Source: Owenia fusiformis
Lineage: Eukaryota > Annelida > Polychaeta > Sabellida > Oweniidae
Assembly (NCBI GenBank): GCA_903813345.2
Contig: CAIIXF020000002.1
Location: 4,504,001-4,568,000, forward strand
Reading direction: 5' to 3'
DNA length: 64,000 nt
The position numbers were made by a program, and so were the translations under genes. Below the pieces are notes generated by a model that worked only from the letters and a program-made list of their open reading frames with translations, did no database searches and had not been told where the DNA came from. This document shows positions 56,891-64,000 of the stretch, piece by piece. Each line of letters starts with the position of its first letter. Positions within the stretch are counted from its first letter, which is position 1.

Positions 56891-57940
56891 CTAAAATAAA
56901 TTCAAAATACTGGAATTGAAAATAAAAATTGGATATCATTAGAATCATGGACCCCTATCTCATATAGTGGGGGGAATTTACCCCTATATTAGGCAGAATA
57001 TTTCAGATGGTGATACAAGTATAAACTTTGGCTTTTCTGCTTCTTAAAACCTTTTTCAAAAAATCTGTCCCTGTGATCGACGGAATATTTCACTTCTTCC
57101 CCCCAAAATCCAAGATGGCCGACAGAGCATGACTTAAATAACATGTAGGGTGAGCAAAATTCTTTTTTTTGGAAAGTTATGCTCTCATGGTGAAATGTTG
57201 TTCTTTAAGGTGAAAATAGTCATGTGAATTTTTTTCAAATTTTTAAACTGAATTTTAGACCTCTCCCATGGCCCAAAAGTGTGACGATTTGGCGTAAAAT
57301 GGGAAATAATGTTCATTTTCTAGGTTCAAATAAAGAATGCAATGACAAATAACATTAATTATTATTTAAAAAACATCTAATAACTTTGCCTGATACTACA
57401 ATATGAAGATTTCAATTATTGAAAAATTGAAAGTATTTTTTAAAAAGCGTTGAAAGTGCCCTACCCCATAAAATTGGAAAAAGGAAGTTGTGGTCAATTT
57501 TATCATTCTGTAGGATTAAGTTAGAAACGTGTATCAACAGAAAACAAATAAGTACATTCAGACCATCTTCAAAGGTAACTGGATATTATAATATGATTAT
57601 TATAACTATATAGGACACAACATATTTTATATATGTGTATGCTTATATGTTTATGTCGTACATGTATCACTATGTAATGTAATGTAATCATAAAATAGAG
57701 AGGTTGCTATGATTTCATCAGAGTATGATTAGACATGTTTATCTCTATGTTTAGAGCTGTAGTATACAACATACACACATAACACATAATACTGTTATGA
57801 ACTCAAGTCAAAATAAATAATTACAACTGAACATTGAGTACTGAGTGAGTTTTGCAGATTTATCAATGTATTTACCATGTTTTACAACTACAACACCATT
57901 ACTTTGACACCAGCAAGAAAATAATTGCAGAATTTTGATG
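56891..57940. other. Region upstream of the HERC2 start exon; no gene seen
   Basis: An untranslated HERC2 exon must lie upstream of the acceptor at 56891, but I cannot place it. The sequence is AT-rich without repeats or coding frames I can support. Confidence 0.5.
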
Positions 57941-58880
57941 TGAGTTTAAACAATGGAGTATCATTGCTTGTGGCACTATTGTCCTTCAGGTTTTGTTGTG
58001 ATTAGCAGCTTTAGTCTTTTTTGTCAGTTTAATCTCCATTTTTCTGCTTCTACCCCTACAGCTGCATACAAACTCAGAGAGGTTGGAAAACAGGTTGATC
58101 AAACCTCACTCAGTTATTCAGCCAGCTCTGCACAATGCAGCCATAGTCACCATTTTTCTGTTTGGCCTATTTCTAAGAGAGCCTTGTTCCACTCTGTTGC
58201 TGTAACTCCAGCAGAATTTAACAGCCAGGAAAGGGACTATCATATTGTTCTGATGTGATGACAATCAAGTCATTTGGGCAATAAAGGAGTCTCATTGTAA
58301 TAGTCATTACAATTAGTCACCTTCCAATCTGTTGCCTGAATCACATATGTTGCTTTAGGACTCTTTAGGCAGTTTGAAGTACTTGTGACAATTGATTCAA
58401 AATGTTGGATGTTATATTAGGCCGTCCTGCCTTGCCTAGTTGGTTGGGTAAGTTTTGTGTCATTTAGTGTTCTAACAGGGAGCTTCCATGAGACTGCAAC
58501 ATTTGATATGATTCCCAGGTTACTAGGTTTTTTAGTTCAGTGAAGATACACAGAATGGCTATTTCAGTGTCATTTGCTAGAGTGACCCCATCAATCCATG
58601 AAAATGTGATACTAGTATGTTGAATGTGGGTTACCATTTCTCATTTTAAATTCATTGCACTCCTTGTGGCTCCTTTCAGAAGGATGTTCATAGCTGCCAT
58701 GAATAGTAATATGCAGCCTGCCATGACTAGTAATATGAAGCCTGTCATGATTCCCTTCTCTAAAGGCTGCCAACCAGTGGTGATTGTTTCAGTCAAGAAT
58801 CTTAACTGAATACCTTCAAGGTGCTCTAACACAAGGCCATGCAATCACATGTTGAGGAACATTATAATGCTTCAAAGCTG
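57941..58880 (-). pseudogene. Degenerate coding-like sequence, unidentified
   Basis: The base composition is less AT-rich than its surroundings. Minus-strand frames contain coherent-looking pieces, such as a hydrophobic stretch ILLVMAGCILLFMAAM after GWQPLEKGIM (about 58680-58780) and WNKALLEIGQTEKWWLW (about 58150-58200), but are broken by many stops and shifts. This could be an old retroelement or host pseudogene. I cannot name the family. Confidence 0.25.
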
Positions 58881-59159
58881 TTGAGTTCATTTGTGTTGTA
58901 CACTGCTGCCTTAGTTATATCAAGCCATACAATTGGCAAGTTGGTTTTGTGTTATAGCTGTGTTATAGTTGCAACATCACATGGCCTTTACTGTTGACCT
59001 CACTGTAGACAACTCGACACAGGGCTCTAAACCCAGCAAGTCTCTAGACATGTTTAGTTTGCTTTTGTAAAAAATCTGCACTTAAATGTACAGTATTATG
59101 CAATTCCACATGTAATTCTGTATAATTGATAAGTTCTTGTCTACCTGCCCTTATTTCAT

Positions 59160-60175
59160 CATACTATTAAGAGATTGTGATAATAATGGACTAAGGTAGA
59201 ACCTTGGAAGACTACTTCAATGTTTGCATTGATACTTGTTTGACAATATTCTCATTCAAACTTGAAATATATTCTTGAATTATGTCTTAGATATTTGATG
59301 TATTAGAGAATGTTATAAAGTAATTCAAGTTCTAACATAGAGGGCCAAAATAGAACCTTGAAGAACTCCTATAAAACTCTTTTTGCCAAATTCAAATCAA
59401 AGAAGATCATAGCATTTCTAAATATATTTGCATGTCTTAGTACTGAGTGAACCTATTTTTAACCATATTATCTCTATGTATGAATCTAAGGTGTCATTTT
59501 TACCGAATTATATACATATTTCGACAACCTTAAATTTTTTACTAAAATAGTATTAGGTTTGGCTGATTTGAGGGATGGAATTTTTCTTATTTGCATAAAT
59601 AACTGACTAGCCCATAAATTTGCATGTATCGCAATTTTGAATATTTTTCACCGAATTCCAAGAGATTGTGATAAAAATGGAGTGCAATAGAACCTTGCAG
59701 GACTCCTTCAAAGTCTCCTTGTTACTTTTAAGACAGTGTTTTCATGTAAACTTGAAATATTAGATTGAATTATGTGTGAAATATCAACATTATTCAAGAA
59801 AACAAGTTTAATGACTAAAGTTGTTGCAAAATAAGAGTGCTCCCAAAATAGAACCTTGTAGAATCCCTATATAAAGTCATTTTGCCCAAATTCAGCTCAT
59901 TAATGAATGTAACTGTATTTCTAGATATAATGTACATGCTTTACTACTGAATCAATATAATTTTAAACCATATTTATCTCTATATATGAATCTAGAGTGT
60001 CATTTGTATCGAATTACACATATACGGCAGCCATCTTGAATTTTTTCCTGAAATAGTGTTCAGTTTGATCGATCACAGGGACAGAATTTTTCCAAATAGT
60101 TTAAATAACAGATTGAGCCAATAAATTTGCTTGTATCACCATTTGAAATATTTTCCACTAAATTCCCCCCACTAA
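59160..60175. repeat. About 500-bp diverged tandem duplication
   Basis: Two units (about 59167-59655 and 59658-60175) share AAGAGATTGTGATAA(T/A)AATGGA, AGAACCTTG(G/C)A(A/G)GACT, CCAAAATAGAACCTTG, CTCTATGTATGAATCTA and ATAAATTTGC(A/T)TGTATC(G/A)C in the same order. On the minus strand the AACCTTG blocks read GVLQGSI-like, distantly resembling a reverse-transcriptase motif; this is weak. Confidence 0.6.
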
Positions 60176-61199
60176 TAGTTTAGATAGCGCTCCATGCTAG
60201 AATTAATTGACAATTTACAATATCAAAATTTGATTTGATAGTTGAAATAATTTGTAACAGATCTACTAAGATGCAAAAGCCTTTGAATATACATGTATGT
60301 TGAGTAAAATTAGAGAATGAGACAATGGCCACTAAATACAGGAACCACATAGAGAGGCCCACGAAATAGAACTTAGGTATTTTCTGGGTCAGACGGTTGA
60401 CCAAAACTGCAGAGCTCTAACTGTCATTAGCAGTAGCCTCTGTGGTTTGTTTGGTTTGGAAAAATCGTTCAGTTCGGTTTTTTATGGGACGTTAATTGAG
60501 GGAATATTACCATTTCTTAATGCATGTTTACTAAAATAACATTGATCAAAAAATTATTGACTTAAAAAATGCAAATAAAAGTGCAAATACAGTTATCATA
60601 CAGGCTAATTTTGTTATATATTTTTTATCATAGGAGAATATGATAGTGCGATAAGAACTGAGAATAACCTGACCAAAAACTAACACGGTGATTTCGTAAT
60701 GGGGAGAATTCGTTGGGAGGTCTCAGCTGGGAGATTGGGGATATCACATGCGCAGAAGCCATCAAAAAATGAAACTAAACACTAATTTTGCTCTAGGGGA
60801 ATCCCCTTTTATCTTAGCCTATAGTCGATTTGTAGCCTCAGTTTACTATAAACTCAAGCGAATTGTATGATATTATACTGTAAGTACATTCCTTGGGAAA
60901 GTTATAGTTTTGCCAGATCTTGCCCTAGATCTTGCTCTAGATATCCCCCCCAAATGTTAAGTTGATTTTGAATTTTGAAATGGAGGCTAAGATTAGGGAC
61001 GATTGATTTGTCAAATCTACATGTACCGACTCAGGTCGCTCATCTAGCTTTTTCCATTTAATAACACTGATTCGAACATGACTGTATTCACACCTTCTAT
61101 AAACTATAAACAAAGTCAATGCTTCAGCTGGGTTATATTCGAGATCAATAACCCAGTTAATACGTGTAATGTGTGACGTCATAACGATAAGTCGTAGTA

Positions 61200-61233
61200 A
61201 TGGCGGACCATGATGAATATTCGAAACAATTTG
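61200..61233 (+). CDS. Possible first coding exon of a divergent gene
   Basis: AGTAATGGCGGACCATGATG gives MADHDEYSKQF with a favourable start context, followed after phase 1 by a consensus GTGAGT donor at 61234. It points away from HERC2, about 4.3 kb from its start codon, so a shared promoter region is plausible. The rest of the gene is not visible: the next 800 bp is intron-like with an inverted repeat, then a LINE. Low confidence because one short exon is the only evidence. Confidence 0.3.
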
Positions 61234-61257
61234 GTGAGTTTTCATGTTCGAATCGTA

Positions 61258-61436
61258 ATATAGACCTCAGAGCAGGGGTAATATCGTCGAATACACCCCT
61301 TAGGGCTAGGCACAAAAGCTTTCGAACCCCTTACTCCCTTCGGTCATTCAGGGTACAGAAAACGTTTGTGCCTAGCCCTGCGGGGTGTATTCGACGATAT
61401 AACCCCTGCTTTTCGGTCTATATTTCTTAAATAAAA
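61258..61436. mobile_element. Inverted-repeat element with GCAGGGGT...ATATCGTCG arms
   Basis: TATAGACC...AGCAGGGGTAATATCGTCG and GAATACACCCC / GGGCTAGGCACAAA at the left pair with TTTGTGCCTAGCCC / GGGGTGTATTCGACGATATAACCCCTGC...GGTCTATA at the right (to about 61420), with a spacer of about 50 bp. It is higher in GC than its surroundings and close to the putative divergent promoter. No ORF. Confidence 0.75.
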
Positions 61437-61879
61437 TGTGCGAAAGGGGCGCATCCTGGTCTATACATGTAGTACAGCAATCAATAAATCTATATACTAT
61501 AAGTCTGAATAATCATGATTCAGTCTGGATACAGACTAGAACTGAGCGAGTCATAAACCAAACCGAAAATTTTGAAACCAGTTGACCTCTACTGGACTAG
61601 TTCAGATGACAGCACAACAACAAAAACAACAGCACAGTCTAGTATTTACTAATGTACCTGAGTCTCAAACAAGATTCAATTGAGTAACCTGGATACAAAC
61701 ACACAGAGTTCCCAGGGGCATTCTGGATGCCCAGTCTAAATGTCTTAGCTAATGTGTATCAATGTTTGTCTATGTCTATGTCTATGTCAATAATCTGCAA
61801 AAGGCTAATAAGCCCATATAAAGCAGATATATAATTTAACAGTGATAGAATTTGAATAGAATATGATTTAAAACCTTAA

Positions 61880-64000
61880 CATTTAAAAATAGATCTATGG
61901 TTTACAACTCATTTTACCTGGGGAGACTGTCAGGCTAACCGCGTTGACATCACCCCCTTTTACCAGTAGTGCAGGCTTGTTGCTGTGCACTGGGGACCCT
62001 TTACATTAAAACATAGATCTATATTAAAAACACACCTATTTAATTGCAGTTATTGACATAGGCATAGTATGATGATTTAAAACTACTTAGACTGTCACAG
62101 TCTAAGATGTCACCAGGTAGAGTGTTCCATTTAGCTATTGTCCTAGGGAAATAGCTAAATTTGTATGCATCCGTTCTAGCTGATGGTTGTATGAACTTAG
62201 AAGGATGATACAACCTAGTGTTGGTATTGATCTGTTGGCGGAAGTATGGAGGCACGTCGATGGCTGCTAGGTTCTGCTTTCCTTTGTAGAAAAGGAAAAC
62301 TCTAGCAGCCTCTCGACGCTCCTTCAGTGGCTCCCACTGTAGGTCTTGAAGAGCTTTGGTGACGCAGCCTGGTTCCCTTGAGTGACATTTGGTTACAAAC
62401 CTGGCTGCTCTTCTCTGTACCTGTTCCAACATATCAATATCTTTTTGTCGGTATGGATCCCATGCCGAGCTGGCATACTCTAAATTAGGCCGGACTAGTG
62501 ACTTATACGCCTGAGCCTTCACTTTTTCAGGGCATTGATGGAGGTTGCGCCTGAGAAATCCAAGCACCTTATTGGCTTTGGATACAATAGTTTGAATATG
62601 TGTAGTCCAGCGTAAGTTATTTGTGATGTCAATTCCTAGGTATGGGATGTGTGTTACCGACTTAAGGTTTTCCCCTAGCATGGTGTAATTGTGCATGATA
62701 GGGGATTTACCTTTGTGAATATTTAGCACATAGCATTTTGATGGATGGAATTTCATTTGCCATGTTGATGCCCAGGAGACCAGTTTATCAAGATTCTCCT
62801 GTAGTGTTAATGCATCTTGCTTGCTTTCGACTGTCATGAATAAAAGGCTGTCGTCGGCAAAAAGCTTAAGACTGGCTGAGGATGATAGGTTATTGCCCAT
62901 ATCATTGATATAAACAAGGAAACAGAGTGGTCCAAGAACTGTTCCTTGAGGAACTCCTGATTTTACTGGAGTTTTTGAACTTGATTCACCATCGAGCACT
63001 ACCTGTTGTGATCTTCCCACAAGCCAGGATCTGAACCAGTTCAAGTTATTATTGCGAATTCCATAATAGTCGAGTTTGAGCAAGAGGCGTTCGTGAGCCA
63101 CCGTGTCAAACGCTTTGGAAAAGTCTAATACCAACATGTCTGTTTGTTTATTGTTGTCGAGGGCCCGAGCTATATTCTCTATTGTATTGACAAGTTGTGT
63201 TTCACATGAGTGCTTTGACCTGAATCCATGTTGGAATTTTACTAGAATTTCATAGAGGTCAAAGTGGGCCATAACATGATGGAATATAATATGTTCCATT
63301 ATTTTACATGGAACTGACGTCAGAGATACAGGCCTGTAATTCACAGCCTCATCTCTTCGTCCCTTTTTGTAGATAGCAGTAACATTGGCATGTTTCCAGT
63401 CCAAAGGCACTAAGCCTTCATCGATAGACTGTTGAAAAATTATTTGAAGGAATGGTGATATGCTGTCACTGCATTCCTTCAGGACCCTAGTCGGAATAAG
63501 ATCGGGTCCAGTGGCTTTTGATGGATTTAGGCCAGTTAGCAATTTGTGAATTCCTTTTGTCGAAATTTTGATATTTGGCATTTCAGGAATTTGACTAGGT
63601 ACCATTGTCGGTAGAGTGGCATCCTCATCTGTGAATACAGAATTGTATTGGTCATTGAGGATGTTTGCTTTCTGGGCGGCGTCTGTTATTTCGTCGCCAT
63701 CTTTGTTACGCAGCACGCTGATACCTGATGCATCTTTGCGTTTAGACTTTATATAGCTCCAGAAGCGTTTGGTAATGCCTTTGTGCTGAACATTCTCATT
63801 TATGAGTTCGCTTTCATCAATGTCAAGCAGATCGTTGATGTAGCGCTGATGTTCTTTACGAATTTCACTATGGATTAATTTCCGTAGTGATTTGTATTTA
63901 TGCCAATGATGAGGTTCATTTGAACGTTTGGCAACATTATATCGTCTTTGTTTCTGTCGGATCATTCTCAGTATCCTGGTGGTAATCCAGGGTACTTTGA
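61880..64000 (-). mobile_element. LINE copy, 3' part with UTR
   Basis: It comprises the pol ORF above plus a 3' UTR of roughly 140-160 bp, which includes CTGACAGTCTCCCCAGGTAAAA on the minus strand (about 61918-61940). The exact 3' end and any terminal repeat or target duplication are not clear; AATAGATCTA(T) motifs occur twice nearby (about 61891 and 62012). The 5' part lies outside the window. Confidence 0.75.
62040..63998 (-). CDS. Non-LTR retrotransposon pol (CR1/jockey-like), RT and C-terminal part
   Basis: A minus-strand frame is open from the window edge to its stop at 62040, with 641 codons after the first internal Met (63965) and 11 more before it (KVPWITTRILR). KVPWIT is the usual linker after the endonuclease domain, so the start and endonuclease lie right of the window. 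RT motifs, numbered from that Met: NYRPVSLTSVPCKIMEHII (209-227), FRSKHSCETQL, DFSKAFDTVAH (281-291), SGVPQGTVLGPLCFLVYIND (336-355), FADDSLL (369-375) and YLGIDITNNLRW, then the thumb and PNLEYASSAWDPYRQKD-type connection region. All catalytic aspartates are present and no stop or shift is seen, so the copy may be recent. CR1/jockey-group affiliation is inferred from motif style. Confidence 0.9.
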   Translation of the reverse strand, partial: KVPWITTRILRMIRQKQRRYNVAKRSNEPHHWHKYKSLRKLIHSEIRKEHQRYINDLLDIDESELINENVQHKGITKRFWSYIKSKRKDASGISVLRNKDGDEITDAAQKANILNDQYNSVFTDEDATLPTMVPSQIPEMPNIKISTKGIHKLLTGLNPSKATGPDLIPTRVLKECSDSISPFLQIIFQQSIDEGLVPLDWKHANVTAIYKKGRRDEAVNYRPVSLTSVPCKIMEHIIFHHVMAHFDLYEILVKFQHGFRSKHSCETQLVNTIENIARALDNNKQTDMLVLDFSKAFDTVAHERLLLKLDYYGIRNNNLNWFRSWLVGRSQQVVLDGESSSKTPVKSGVPQGTVLGPLCFLVYINDMGNNLSSSASLKLFADDSLLFMTVESKQDALTLQENLDKLVSWASTWQMKFHPSKCYVLNIHKGKSPIMHNYTMLGENLKSVTHIPYLGIDITNNLRWTTHIQTIVSKANKVLGFLRRNLHQCPEKVKAQAYKSLVRPNLEYASSAWDPYRQKDIDMLEQVQRRAARFVTKCHSREPGCVTKALQDLQWEPLKERREAARVFLFYKGKQNLAAIDVPPYFRQQINTNTRLYHPSKFIQPSARTDAYKFSYFPRTIAKWNTLPGDILDCDSLSSFKSSYYAYVNNCN

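Noticed and set aside
57953-58258. 101-codon plus-strand ORF upstream of HERC2
   Set aside because: No recognisable domain and no splice or context support; the minus strand looks equally coding-like, so it is treated as a decayed region.

Overview
The window is nuclear DNA from an invertebrate animal. Coding sequence is cut into short GT-AG exons in AT-rich introns packed with small repeats. The encoded proteins (a HERC2 ubiquitin ligase, an invertebrate-type sarcoplasmic calcium-binding protein, a C2H2 zinc-finger protein, non-LTR retrotransposons) suggest a lophotrochozoan-like bilaterian, but the species cannot be fixed from sequence alone. There is no sign of prokaryotic or viral organisation.

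The backbone is one giant minus-strand gene, HERC2. Its start codon is at 56867 and it runs leftwards out of the window. I traced 39 exons with matching splice phases. They sum to exactly 2248 codons, about the N-terminal 45 percent of the protein: the N-terminal region, first RCC1 propeller, cytochrome-b5-like domain and MIB/HERC2 domain. The CPH, ZZ, DOC, later RCC1 and HECT parts lie beyond position 1.

Four other genes lie inside HERC2 introns, all on the plus strand: a three-exon trypsin-fold protein (4426-8128), a four-exon sarcoplasmic calcium-binding protein (16715-20084), a two-exon C2H2 zinc-finger gene (31795-34609) and an intronless type II fucosyltransferase-like gene (46243-47580). 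A possible first exon of a divergent gene starts at 61200. A CR1/jockey-like retrotransposon pol ORF fills 62040-64000 and runs off the right end.

Introns and flanks hold many inverted-repeat elements with TA target duplications, a mariner copy that lost its catalytic core, a LINE 3' fragment, two long foldbacks, a 1-kb minisatellite and several interspersed families.

The most unusual signal is in HERC2 itself. Seven of its 39 exons sit beside tandem duplications that cross the exon-intron junction, copying a splice site plus part of the coding sequence: exon 3 (137 bp, 8 copies), exon 32 (134 bp, 5 copies), exon 38 (56 bp, 4 copies, donor side), and exons 6, 9, 15 and 36 (2 copies each). 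One of them (exon 9) keeps the reading frame open.
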